A DNA stretch of 64,000 bases from assembly GCF_024494685.1 (NCBI RefSeq), contig NZ_JANHDM010000001.1:62001-126000 (forward strand), in the 5' to 3' direction. Numbering within the stretch: position 1 is the stretch's first letter; every line of letters begins with the position of its first letter. This DNA comes from Halorubrum rubrum (GTDB lineage Archaea > Halobacteriota > Halobacteria > Halobacteriales > Haloferacaceae). The position numbers were made by a program, and so were the translations under genes. Below, piece by piece: positions 26,947 to 35,782 of this stretch. Below the pieces are notes generated by a model, which saw only the letters and a program-made list of their open reading frames with translations, did no database searches and was not told where the DNA came from.

Positions 26947-28595
26947 TTTTCCGTGGTCGTTCGCGTTCGATCGGCGGTCGTGATGCTTTCGGAGCGCCTC
27001 GGCGAGCCGGGCCCGTCCGTTACCCAGATCGGGGACGCCCAAGCGAACTGACCGTCCTGCTGAGCGGCGCGAACGTAATAGTAGTCGTCGCCGTCCGTCG
27101 CGGGTAAATCGTCGAAAGTGACGGTGGCGGTACACGCCGATCGCGGCACTGCCCGACTACACCGGACCTTCCGGGCGTTGTGATAGACCACATCCGGGTT
27201 GTGGACGTCCTCTGCCGAGAGTTCGAACGTCGATTCGAGGCGACGCTGGGATTCTTCAGTGAACGAGAACAGCGTGTCGTCCTCGAATACATCGCCGAGC
27301 GAGACGACGAGCGCATCCCGATCGTCCAGTGCTATCTCGATGTCAGTATTGACGTCACCGTCGATTTCGACGATGAATCCTTGTATCGACCGATCGGCGT
27401 CGAGTTCCGGCAGCATGCCATCCACGTCCTCGCGAGAGGTCACGAGATCGAACCGGCACTCGCCGTCGGTGAAGACGTACTCCTGGCCGAAGCCCTTGAA
27501 GCGCGGTTGGACGGCCGTGAGGCGACCGCCAGTGGCGCGAACTGACCCACTCCAGGAAGCCTCAAGCGACTCGAAATCGCCGTACTCCGGCGAAGGACCC
27601 CACCCGAACTCGATCAGCATTCGGTAGCGCTCCGGGGACTGGTCGGCCGGATCGTCGTGAAGGTAGGTCTCGACGACGTCGCCATCGTGGACGATTTCGA
27701 CACGGTCGAGCGCCCGTGGACAGTCGACATCGACCGTCGCATTCCGGGAGACCGGTTCCCTGACCTCGGACCCGAGCGGGTGGCCGTCAAGGGACCACCA
27801 CAGTGAGATTCGGTCCCCCGTCGTGCCGATCGTCCGCCGAGCCTCGAGCGCTTCCCAAATGCCATCTCTCGTCAGCTCCGTCGCCCACAGTCCAGCGACG
27901 CCGTTTCCCCACGTTCCCGGTAGCCCCGGTCCGTCGTTCGAGGCCACCGCACCGATTCTGTGGCCCCTGTCGAGTGCGTCTTGGAACGTCCCACCGTGAG
28001 TACGAGGCCCCATGTCACGATTCATTTCCATCGAAACGGGAGAGTCGATCGACTCGCTCGACCCGTGACTGGAGTACACTTCGGTGACCGGCGACAGGTC
28101 AGGATCGTGAACATCCCACACTTTTCCGCGGTTGCCGACTTCGTAGGCAGTGTGGTGCGGTAGGACGAAGGCGTCTCGATCGCCCATGTTCTCGAGGAGC
28201 GTCGGAAGCTCCCACGCACAGTCGAGCGGGTAACCTTCCTCGCGATAGTAGACGTTGTGATCGCCCCAGCGTGTCCGGTTACCATTCCACTCGTAGGCCG
28301 GGAACGTCACAAACGATCCGGGATCATGGTGGCGTTCGGAGACGGCCTGGATGGTCTCCCACCAATCTTCGAACTCCGCGTCGTATCCCGTAGATTCCTC
28401 TCGAATACCGCCTTCGCGTCCTCTCCGATACCACTTGAACGGATAGCACTGTACGACGCTGACATCCAAGTGCTGGCGTGCGTATCCGACGACTTCGTCG
28501 AGTTTCGAGAGGTCGGCCCCCGGGCCAGTCATGTGCTTATGAAGTTCGCCCCAGTGGAGGTCGTATTCTCCCGCCCCACCGTCAGCTCTCACCAC
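26943..28595 (-). CDS. DUF3604 family protein (PHP-like metal-dependent)
   Basis: 550 aa. The N-terminus has the PHP-like metal signature DLHWGELHKHMTG, followed by FPAYEWNGNRTRWGDHNVYY, FVLPHHTAYEVGNRG and EVYSSHGSSE, which supply further His/Glu ligands. IGAVASNDGPGLPG is also characteristic of DUF3604. The C-terminal 300 residues are beta-rich. Function is not established; members often sit in glycan or sulfated-compound loci, as here. The start overlaps nothing; the MalK-type gene ends 84 nt upstream, so the operon may continue through it. Confidence 0.85.
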   Translation of the reverse strand: MVRADGGAGEYDLHWGELHKHMTGPGADLSKLDEVVGYARQHLDVSVVQCYPFKWYRRGREGGIREESTGYDAEFEDWWETIQAVSERHHDPGSFVTFPAYEWNGNRTRWGDHNVYYREEGYPLDCAWELPTLLENMGDRDAFVLPHHTAYEVGNRGKVWDVHDPDLSPVTEVYSSHGSSESIDSPVSMEMNRDMGPRTHGGTFQDALDRGHRIGAVASNDGPGLPGTWGNGVAGLWATELTRDGIWEALEARRTIGTTGDRISLWWSLDGHPLGSEVREPVSRNATVDVDCPRALDRVEIVHDGDVVETYLHDDPADQSPERYRMLIEFGWGPSPEYGDFESLEASWSGSVRATGGRLTAVQPRFKGFGQEYVFTDGECRFDLVTSREDVDGMLPELDADRSIQGFIVEIDGDVNTDIEIALDDRDALVVSLGDVFEDDTLFSFTEESQRRLESTFELSAEDVHNPDVVYHNARKVRCSRAVPRSACTATVTFDDLPATDGDDYYYVRAAQQDGQFAWASPIWVTDGPGSPRRSESITTADRTRTTTEK

Positions 28596-28679
28596 AGCCT
28601 ACCTCCGCGATAACACGCAGTTTCGCTCGGCTGTCCGCCGCCGTGAACCCATGAAAGGAGACGCGTTGGTTCCATAGAA

Positions 28680-29837
28680 TCACGACTCTCGACCTGACGT
28701 CTCCGTGAGATCGTGAGAAAGAGCATCTCCGCTCTCACCATCGAAGAGGTGTGTATTGGCCCGATCGAAGACGATCTCGATCAGATCGCCCTCCTCGATG
28801 TCCGAGTCAGGATCGACACTTATCAACAACTGATCGACGTCCTGGACCGAATCTTGGCCCTCCATCACCGCCTCGGCGCTCTCCTCGAAATTGAGGTAGA
28901 CGAAGATCTCGTCACCCATCGGCTCTATGACCTCCGCGACGACCTCGACCGGATCGGACGGAGCACCGACGGATGCGGTATTACGCGATAGATACACGTC
29001 CTCCGGGCGGATGCCGAGGACGATGTCGCTTCCGTCACTGAGTCCGTCGACGGGCCGGGCGTCGACGGAGAAGTACTCCGTCACGACGGCACGGCCATCG
29101 ACGGCTCCGTCGATGAGGTTCATTGAAGGTGAGCCAATGAATCCGGCGACGAAGACGTTTGCAGGTTCGTTGTAGCAGGTGAGCGGTGGTGCGAACTGTT
29201 GGAGTTCACCCTCGTTGAGGACGGCCATCCGATCGGACATCGTCATCGCTTCGGCTTGATCGTGGGTGACGTAGATGATGGTCGTATCGAGCTGATTATG
29301 TAGGCGCTGGAGTTCGGTTCGCATGTGTACGCGCAGTTTCGCGTCGAGGTTTGCCAGCGGTTCGTCCATCAGGAACACGTCCGGCTCTCGCACGATAGAG
29401 CGTGCGATAGCGACGCGCTGGCGCTGTCCACCCGATAGCTCTTCCGGCATCCTGTCACCCATCTCCGGAAGCTGGACGATGTCGAGTGCCCGTTCCACCC
29501 GCTTCTCGGTCTCGGCGCCGTCGTAGTCGCGAATGTTGAGCCCGAAGCTCACGTTGTCATAGACGTTGAGGTGGGGAAAGAGCGCGATGTTCTGGAACAC
29601 CATCGCGATGTTTCGATGTTTCGGCGGCAGTCCACTCACTTCGCGGTCGCCGATGGTGATCGACCCGCTTGTGCGTTCGGTGAGCCCCGCGATCATTTCG
29701 AGGGTTGTCGACTTTCCACAGCCCGAGGGTCCGACGAGCGTGACGAACTCGCCGTCCTCGATGTCGAGGTTTATTTTGTTGACTGCGATCACGTCCCGAT
29801 ACGACTTTGACAAATCTTCTAGTATTACGTCTGACAT
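28680..29837 (-). CDS. Sugar ABC transporter ATP-binding protein (MalK/UgpC type)
   Basis: 385 aa. Walker A GPSGCGKST is near residues 36-44, the Q-loop lies in VFQNIALFPH, the signature is LSGGQRQRVAIARSIV, Walker B is VFLMDEPLANLD, and the H-loop is in YVTHDQAEAMTMSD. The C-terminal 130 residues form the MalK-type TOBE domain (GIRPEDVYL). It energises uptake by the two permeases encoded upstream. An AAGGAG Shine-Dalgarno lies just before the ATG, inside the end of the preceding gene. The MalK-like regulatory tail suggests a carbohydrate substrate. Confidence 0.93.
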   Translation of the reverse strand: MSDVILEDLSKSYRDVIAVNKINLDIEDGEFVTLVGPSGCGKSTTLEMIAGLTERTSGSITIGDREVSGLPPKHRNIAMVFQNIALFPHLNVYDNVSFGLNIRDYDGAETEKRVERALDIVQLPEMGDRMPEELSGGQRQRVAIARSIVREPDVFLMDEPLANLDAKLRVHMRTELQRLHNQLDTTIIYVTHDQAEAMTMSDRMAVLNEGELQQFAPPLTCYNEPANVFVAGFIGSPSMNLIDGAVDGRAVVTEYFSVDARPVDGLSDGSDIVLGIRPEDVYLSRNTASVGAPSDPVEVVAEVIEPMGDEIFVYLNFEESAEAVMEGQDSVQDVDQLLISVDPDSDIEEGDLIEIVFDRANTHLFDGESGDALSHDLTETSGRES

Positions 29838-29841
29838 TTTA

Positions 29842-30765
29842 TCACTCCTTGAGTGCTCCTTGGGTGAGTCCGCTGATGATGTGACGTTGGGCGAACAGAA
29901 CGAGCATCGCTACCGGGATCATTCCGACGAGCGCCGACGCAGCCATGTAGTTGTACAGTTCACCGTACTGTGTTTGGTACTGTAGGATTCCCCAAACGAG
30001 CGGTGCCCAGCTATCCGCCGATCCATCGGTCATGAGGAAGGAGAAGAAGAACTCGTTGTAGGTGAAGATGAACGTCAACACGCCGGCGGTCGCCAGACCG
30101 GGTGCCGAGAGTGGCATTATCACGCGGTAGAGTGCGCCGAGCCTGGTCGATCCTTCGACACGTGCTGCGTCCTCCAGCCCGTCGGGAATTTGGCTGAAGA
30201 ACGTCGTCAGAATGAATATCGACAGCGGCAAGAAGAGCGCACTGAAAGGCATCACCATCGCTCCCGGCGTGTTGAACAGATCGGGCGAACTGAGTCCAAA
30301 GACGGTCAGGTTCCCGGTCAACATCTCGAACAACGGGATGAGGAAGGCCGCCGGCGGGAAGTACGAGATCGCCAGAACGATCAACATCAGCGGGATGCGA
30401 CCGCGAAACTCGAAACGGCCGAAGACGTACCCGGTGATGCTGGCGATCACGAGGACGATGGCCGTCGTCAACAGGGCTAAGACCACACCGTTGAAGATGA
30501 AATGGTGAAGCGGTGCGATCTGGAAGATTTCGATGAACGCTCCGGGGTTGAAGCCGTTTGGCGTTACGCCGACGTCGTAGAGATTCCCGCGGGGAGTGAG
30601 TGCGATCACCGCGAGATAATAAAAGGGAAACAGGGTCGCGATGAGGAACCCGCCCGTCGCAAAGTAAAAGAGAATTCGGTAGGTGGACTCGGGATTCCGG
30701 ATCATTTGCTGTACGAGACGTTGAACGTAGCCGGCATCCGCTTCGGAATCTGGTTCTGAACTCAT
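29842..30765 (-). CDS. Sugar ABC transporter permease (MalG type)
   Basis: 307 aa, six membrane segments. After a cytoplasmic acidic lead, the first membrane segment is at about 33-53. The EAA loop that docks on the ATPase is EDAARVEGSTRLGALYRVIMPLSAPG near residues 205-230. It pairs with the permease encoded just upstream, which it overlaps by 4 nt, and ends 4 nt before the ATPase gene. Confidence 0.93.
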   Translation of the reverse strand: MSSEPDSEADAGYVQRLVQQMIRNPESTYRILFYFATGGFLIATLFPFYYLAVIALTPRGNLYDVGVTPNGFNPGAFIEIFQIAPLHHFIFNGVVLALLTTAIVLVIASITGYVFGRFEFRGRIPLMLIVLAISYFPPAAFLIPLFEMLTGNLTVFGLSSPDLFNTPGAMVMPFSALFLPLSIFILTTFFSQIPDGLEDAARVEGSTRLGALYRVIMPLSAPGLATAGVLTFIFTYNEFFFSFLMTDGSADSWAPLVWGILQYQTQYGELYNYMAASALVGMIPVAMLVLFAQRHIISGLTQGALKE

Positions 30766-31730
30766 GCGACAGCACTCTCCCTGTACTTCAGAATGTACCC
30801 ACCGACGACGACGGCGATGATGGCCGCCGTGATGAACGCGATGGTCGCGGAGGTACCGTATAATCCATTGCTGAATGTCGATACGACCATACAGGACAGT
30901 GATGGGACCGTATTACAGGACGAGACCGTTTCGATGAGGCCGAAGACCCGCATTGCGAGCACAGTCCTGAACAGCATCGCGATGAGGACGACCGGCAAGA
31001 CGAGCGGAAGCGTCACTCGCTTGAACTGCTGCCACCGGGTCGCGCCGGCCACTTTCGCGACGTCGTAGAGGCGCCTATCGATGCTCTGAAGCCCTGCCAG
31101 AATTAGTAGCGCCATGAACGCGGAGGTCTTCCATACGTCGGAGACGATGACGATGACGGTGGCGTCGAAGTTGTTGGCCAGCGGGGTACTCGATATGAGA
31201 CCCATGTTGCTCAACGGATCGACAATGAAGCCGATGTCCGGCTGGAACATCAGGTAGAAAATCATTCCCTGGATGACGATGGGTACCGCGAGCGGAAGGA
31301 TGATCGCGGTGCGAGCCCAGCGCTGACCCCGAAAGTCCTTGTTCAGGACGAGCGCTTGACCGAAGCCGATCAGCGTCTCAAACGTGACGCTGACCAGAGT
31401 GAAAATGAACGTCACGATGAGCGCACTTTTAAATGGCTGACTCATGTCGAAAAACGGAGATCCCATCTGGGCGCTCCGCTCGTTCGTGACGATTTCGACG
31501 TAATTCTCGATACCGACGAACGCTCCCGTCAGGTCGGAACTCAACAACGCATCTGCGTGGAGAGACATTTCAAACGTCCGAATCAACGGCCAGATGGCGA
31601 TGACGGCAATCACTAGCGCCGACGGAATCAGGAGCAAATACGCAAACTGGGTGTCATTCAACAGCTCGATGCGATACAGCAATCGCTTGTGGATCGCGTA
31701 TTTTGACGGAGTGGTGGATTCTTGTGACAT
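30762..31730 (-). CDS. Sugar ABC transporter permease (MalF type)
   Basis: 322 aa from ATG 31730 (a start at 31769 would add a stretch overlapping the upstream gene region). Six membrane segments; the EAA loop reads YDVAKVAGATRWQQFKRVTLPLVLP. There is a periplasm-facing loop with SSCNTVPSLSCMV containing two Cys, which is unusual for haloarchaea and could form a disulfide. It forms the import channel with the MalG-type partner. Confidence 0.92.
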   Translation of the reverse strand: MSQESTTPSKYAIHKRLLYRIELLNDTQFAYLLLIPSALVIAVIAIWPLIRTFEMSLHADALLSSDLTGAFVGIENYVEIVTNERSAQMGSPFFDMSQPFKSALIVTFIFTLVSVTFETLIGFGQALVLNKDFRGQRWARTAIILPLAVPIVIQGMIFYLMFQPDIGFIVDPLSNMGLISSTPLANNFDATVIVIVSDVWKTSAFMALLILAGLQSIDRRLYDVAKVAGATRWQQFKRVTLPLVLPVVLIAMLFRTVLAMRVFGLIETVSSCNTVPSLSCMVVSTFSNGLYGTSATIAFITAAIIAVVVGGYILKYRESAVA

Positions 31731-31761
31731 ACAGTTACGTAAAACCGGGATGGGCCGGTGA

Positions 31762-33240
31762 TCAGACACTCTGTTCGATACTATCGAGCGATTCTTCGAG
31801 GTCCGACATCGCCTCTTCGGGGGATTTCTGCTGGTTGTACGTCGAGTTCACTTCGCCGGATATCTCGGAGGACTGCTGGGGCCAGACTGCGGTCGCGGGA
31901 CGGGGTATCGCGTTCTCACCGACGACGCGAAGCGTGTCGACGTATCGACCGATGACCGGGATGTCCTGTGCCCCGTCAGATGCGAGGACTTGTGCCTTCG
32001 GGGGTATCTGGCCGACCGCGTCGAAGATCCCGTTGAGGAGAACGTTGTCGGCCGTCATCGCGGCCATGACCTCCGCCGCGGCTTCCTTCTTTTCGGAGTA
32101 CGGGTTCATTGCGAGGTGCCAACCACCGAGTGCGCCGACGGGACCGCCACGACCCTCGTAGGTGGCTTCCTCGGACGTGACGGCGTAGGGAATGGGCATG
32201 ACGCCGAGATCCTCCCCGAAGTTCTCGTCCGAGGCTGCCTCCTGAATGAACGACGGCCAGTTTCGGTTGGCGACAGCGTTGCCGGACAGGAACGGGTCGA
32301 GTGAGGTCTGTTCGGTCATTTGAACCACGGATTCGGGTGAAATCGGGCCCTCGTATCCGTCGAGGGAGTGTTCGTCGTCCTGGCCGTGGATGAACGTCCG
32401 AATCATCCGAATCGAATCGAGAACTGGCTGTTCGTTGACCGTAATGTCGCGTTCCCCGATGGGACCCAGCAGATCGCCACCGAAGTACGCACCACCCCAC
32501 GAGGAGATGAACTCATTGAAATTACAACAGGACAGGCCCTCGTAGTCGTTTGCTTGGAAGGTATAGCCCATGTCCAGGTCGTCGTTTTCGTCCAGAACGT
32601 CCGAGATCACCTGGGAGAATTCCTGCCAGGTTATCGACTCCGTCGCCCAGTTCTCACCCTCCGGATCGTAGCCTGCGTCCTCGACGAGGTCTTTTCGATA
32701 CATCATCGCCGGGAGGCCGACCCACATCGGGAGGGCGTTCAACACGCCGTCGTCGTCGACGGCCGTCAGCAGTGCGTTGTCGAAGTACTCGTCGTGGATG
32801 GAGTCGACGAGATCACTCGAAAGGTGATCCTCGAGATTCTCGGTTTGGCCCCGAACGATAAACGGCACCGTCCATCCCGAGTCCAAGTTGAGCAGGTCGG
32901 GCTCGCTCCGCTCGGAGTTCAGCCACTGTGTGTACTGGTCCTGGCGGTCGTCCGTGACGTTCGAGCCTGCGATGATGTCGAGTTCGATGTGGTCGGGAAG
33001 ACCCGCCTCTCGCATCTCCTCCGTGAACACGTCGATCTGTTCGGCGAGACGGGGGTCGGCAGCCCACTGGACGGTTACCGTGTCCTGGCTGCCGCCGTTG
33101 TCCGTCGTCCCACCCGTGTCGCCGTCTCCAGAGTCTCCGTCTCCACTACAACCAGCGAGCGCAACGACCCCCGTCGCGCCTGCCGTCTCGATGAATCGAC
33201 GCCGATCGACGGACTGGCCTGATTTATCATGGTCTTTCAT
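31762..33240 (-). CDS. Sugar ABC transporter substrate-binding lipoprotein
   Basis: A 492-aa family 1 extracellular solute-binding protein. The start has a twin-arginine signal with lipobox: DRRRFIETAGATGVVALAGC (about residues 12-31), so it should be exported folded and lipid-anchored at Cys31. An acidic Gly/Asp linker follows. The mature domain has the usual hinge pattern and many aromatic residues for sugar stacking (NWPSFIQEA, GGWHLAMNPYSEKKEA). It is the first gene of the transport operon, behind the palindrome at 33286. Confidence 0.92.
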   Translation of the reverse strand: MKDHDKSGQSVDRRRFIETAGATGVVALAGCSGDGDSGDGDTGGTTDNGGSQDTVTVQWAADPRLAEQIDVFTEEMREAGLPDHIELDIIAGSNVTDDRQDQYTQWLNSERSEPDLLNLDSGWTVPFIVRGQTENLEDHLSSDLVDSIHDEYFDNALLTAVDDDGVLNALPMWVGLPAMMYRKDLVEDAGYDPEGENWATESITWQEFSQVISDVLDENDDLDMGYTFQANDYEGLSCCNFNEFISSWGGAYFGGDLLGPIGERDITVNEQPVLDSIRMIRTFIHGQDDEHSLDGYEGPISPESVVQMTEQTSLDPFLSGNAVANRNWPSFIQEAASDENFGEDLGVMPIPYAVTSEEATYEGRGGPVGALGGWHLAMNPYSEKKEAAAEVMAAMTADNVLLNGIFDAVGQIPPKAQVLASDGAQDIPVIGRYVDTLRVVGENAIPRPATAVWPQQSSEISGEVNSTYNQQKSPEEAMSDLEESLDSIEQSV

Positions 33241-33274
33241 GGCGTAACACGAAGAGGGAGTTTTTCGCCACTGC

Positions 33275-33305
33275 GTATAAATGATGTTACAATATCCGTT
33301 GTAAC
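33275..33305 (-). promoter_or_regulatory. Transport-operon promoter with palindromic operator candidate
   Basis: On the minus strand, GTTACAA (33299-33305), a 6-nt spacer and TTGTAAC (33286-33292) form a perfect inverted repeat. It sits 5 nt upstream of TTTATA (33275-33280), which is about 35 nt before the solute-binding protein ATG. This is the place for a regulator that aids or blocks TBP/TFB. The TrmB-type gene next door is the obvious candidate. Confidence 0.55.
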
Positions 33306-33327
33306 TCCAGAATGCTTTATATGAGGA

Positions 33328-34386
33328 TTATGCTGAATCTTCGATCGTGATCAACGTTGCTCGGATGTCCTCGACGACCGCTCCGAATCCACCAACGTCG
33401 TACGTTCCGTCCTCAGTCTCGACGACGATCGTCACCTCTCTCGATTCGTATATCGAGGAATCGGAGTCGGGATCGGGAACGACATCGATTATCTGTCCCT
33501 CGATCGTCGTTTCCGATCCGGTCCCCGTTTCGTAGCCGTTGATCGTCGCGATCAATCGTTCCCCGGATTCAAGATGGGGAATGAGTTCCGTGAGACAGCT
33601 TCTGATGTCGGTGAACTTCTTGGGAAAGGTCTCGCTTCGGTCCGAGTACACGACGTCCCACCGTCCCCACAGCGAGTCCTGAAAGTACCTGAACAGCATC
33701 GAAGACAGCGCCTGATCCTGGACGAACATGCCGTAGCCGCGCCCCCGTCTGGGCACGCCGAAGTAGGATCTGTTCGCGTCAACCAGGGTGAGAAACGGTG
33801 ATGAGCTGTGTCTGTATCGGACTTCGGAGGCGGCGTCCTTCAGATAGGGCTCCAGATCGTCGATATCCGTATTCGAGCTCTGCTCCAGGTGGATGGAAAG
33901 CTGAACGACGATGCCGTTTTGTTTCGCCGCCATCAGTGCGGACTTCAACTGGAGGAACTCGGACCCGTTCGCGGCAATAGTGACGCTGTCGTTGGCTCGT
34001 TGGATGCCGTCGATCGCGTTCCTCACCACCTGCTTGAAATCGTTGAAGATCTCGATGTGGTGTTCCCCGATCGGCGGCTGTTCCCAGACGCTGTCGATCT
34101 TCTCCGCGGCGGCAGCGTACCGCTCCGATTTCGTTTCGAGTTCATCGACGAGCGTGTCCGGATCGACGACCCGTGCTCTGAGGCTGTCCTCCTCGTAAGT
34201 CTCGATAAACCCTTTTTCGTCGAGGCTCCGGAGGACATCGTAGATCCGCGGCTGGGGGACAACACAGTTTTCGACGATCTCGGACACCGAAGCGTCGCCT
34301 AACTTGAGGAGTGCGAGGAAGGTCTTCGCCTGATAGGGGGAGAGCTCGGCGTCTTCAAGGACCCCGCGGACTTCCTCTAATCTCAT
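33328..34386 (-). CDS. TrmB-family sugar-sensing transcriptional regulator
   Basis: 352 aa. An N-terminal winged helix (about 5-75; LSPYQAKTFLALLKLGDASVSEIVENC then PQPRIYDVLRSLDEKGFIE) is the TrmB DNA-binding domain, joined by a coiled-coil segment to a large effector domain. TrmB proteins bind sugars and control sugar transport and glycolysis or gluconeogenesis genes. Its position directly upstream of the transport operon and near a palindromic site supports local control. Its own start lies 132 nt from the divergent oxidoreductase gene at 34519. Confidence 0.9.
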   Translation of the reverse strand: MRLEEVRGVLEDAELSPYQAKTFLALLKLGDASVSEIVENCVVPQPRIYDVLRSLDEKGFIETYEEDSLRARVVDPDTLVDELETKSERYAAAAEKIDSVWEQPPIGEHHIEIFNDFKQVVRNAIDGIQRANDSVTIAANGSEFLQLKSALMAAKQNGIVVQLSIHLEQSSNTDIDDLEPYLKDAASEVRYRHSSSPFLTLVDANRSYFGVPRRGRGYGMFVQDQALSSMLFRYFQDSLWGRWDVVYSDRSETFPKKFTDIRSCLTELIPHLESGERLIATINGYETGTGSETTIEGQIIDVVPDPDSDSSIYESREVTIVVETEDGTYDVGGFGAVVEDIRATLITIEDSA

Positions 34387-34474
34387 AGTACTGACTCTCT
34401 AGGTTCCCCTCCATGTTAAGGATCGCCATGATGTCCCTCGGTACTCTCGACGCACTGCCGTGACGTCCGGGCAG

Positions 34475-34508
34475 GTGATCCCGCCATAATATTAGTGAGC
34501 GGGATCAC
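34475..34508 (+). promoter_or_regulatory. 10-bp inverted repeat flanking the promoter of the 34519 gene
   Basis: GTGATCCCGC (34475-34484) and GCGGGATCAC (34499-34508) are perfect inverted copies with a 14-nt spacer. The spacer contains ATAATATT (34487-34494), 25-32 nt before the ATG at 34519. The repeat therefore brackets the TATA box and ends 10 nt before the start codon, which suits an operator for this leaderless gene. Confidence 0.6.
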
Positions 34509-34518
34509 ACTGGCGGTC

Positions 34519-35733
34519 ATGAACAAGGACCAATTCGGGCTCGGAATAGTCGGAGCGGGATTCATCACCCAGGAATCGCACGCTCCGAGCGTGGAGTACC
34601 TCCCCGGCGTCCACGTCGCCGGCATTCAGAACAGGACCCTGGAGACGGCCGCGGAACTCGCCGACACGTGCCGAGACGAAGGATGGGGTGACCCGAGCGT
34701 CTACGGTGAGGGAGAAATAGACGCGCTGGTCGCGGATCCCGATGTCGACGGCCTGTGGATCACCACACCGAACTTCGTGCGCCAAGATTCCGTCGAGGCG
34801 GCGGTCAGGGCAGTCGACGACGGGGGCGATCTGGCCGGCATCGCCATTGAGAAACCGCTCGCGCGCACGCTCTCTGAGGCCGACGCAATTGTACAGCGAA
34901 TCGAGGACGCCGGACTCGCCCATGCGTACCTCGAGAACTGGGTCCACGAGCCACGGCTCCGGGAACTCAGATCACTCCTCTGGGAGCGGGGTCGCGGGGC
35001 TGGTCGGCCGTATATCGCACGCGCACGGGCGGAACACGGCGGTCCACACTCAGCGTGGTTCTGGAACGGCGAGAAGCAGGGTGGAGGCGTCCTCACGGAC
35101 ATGCTCAGTCACGCCCTGTCCACGAACGAGCGGTTGCTCACCGATCCCGAGGGGGGGGACTTGGAGGCGGTGTCGGTCTCTGCGGACGCCGAGACCCTGA
35201 AGTGGAATCACGGTGACTTTGCCGATGAACTGGAGGCGGAGTTCGGCGTCGACTTGAGGGAGAATCCCGTCGACGACTACGCTCGCGCGACGGTCCAGTA
35301 CGAGGATTCCTCGGGTCGAACGATCGTCTCCGAAGCGACTGGTTCGTGGTGTTACGTCGGTGCGGGTGTCAACCGCTCGATCGAACTCCTCGGCCCGGAG
35401 TACTCGGGCCAGGTTGTTTCGAATGGCTCCGAATCGAGCGTATTCTTTTCGGATGCCCTCTCCGGAGGCGAAGGGTGGGCCGAGAAACAGAACGCGACGA
35501 GCGGACGGATGCCCCTAGCTGCAGCGGACGTCGTCCTGGGCGGCTACGTCGCGGAGAACCGCGATGCCGTCGACGCGTTCCGTCGGGGCGAGAACGCGAC
35601 GCTCGATTTACGGCACGGTCGTGACATCCTCCGGCTGTGTCTGGCAGCATACAAGTCTGCCGAGACGGAGGCCACGGTAGACCCTCGGAACGCCGATCTC
35701 GAAGGATACACACCCCCACCCGCACGGCGCTGA
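34519..35733 (+). CDS. Gfo/Idh/MocA family oxidoreductase
   Basis: 404 aa. The NAD(P)-binding Rossmann motif is GIVGAGFITQESHAPS near the N-terminus; IEKPLARTLSEAD is the family EKP motif that positions substrate and cofactor. The GTG at 34495 would fall inside the inverted repeat, so ATG 34519 is used. These enzymes oxidise or epimerise sugars, sugar acids or inositols. With the neighbouring sulfatase and ABC importer it probably acts on the imported sugar, but the exact reaction is not visible. Confidence 0.88.
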   Translation: MNKDQFGLGIVGAGFITQESHAPSVEYLPGVHVAGIQNRTLETAAELADTCRDEGWGDPSVYGEGEIDALVADPDVDGLWITTPNFVRQDSVEAAVRAVDDGGDLAGIAIEKPLARTLSEADAIVQRIEDAGLAHAYLENWVHEPRLRELRSLLWERGRGAGRPYIARARAEHGGPHSAWFWNGEKQGGGVLTDMLSHALSTNERLLTDPEGGDLEAVSVSADAETLKWNHGDFADELEAEFGVDLRENPVDDYARATVQYEDSSGRTIVSEATGSWCYVGAGVNRSIELLGPEYSGQVVSNGSESSVFFSDALSGGEGWAEKQNATSGRMPLAAADVVLGGYVAENRDAVDAFRRGENATLDLRHGRDILRLCLAAYKSAETEATVDPRNADLEGYTPPPARR

Positions 35734-35782
35734 AGACGGTCGAAACCGAACCCTCGTTTCACAACCAAGTTCGGTCGGTCTG

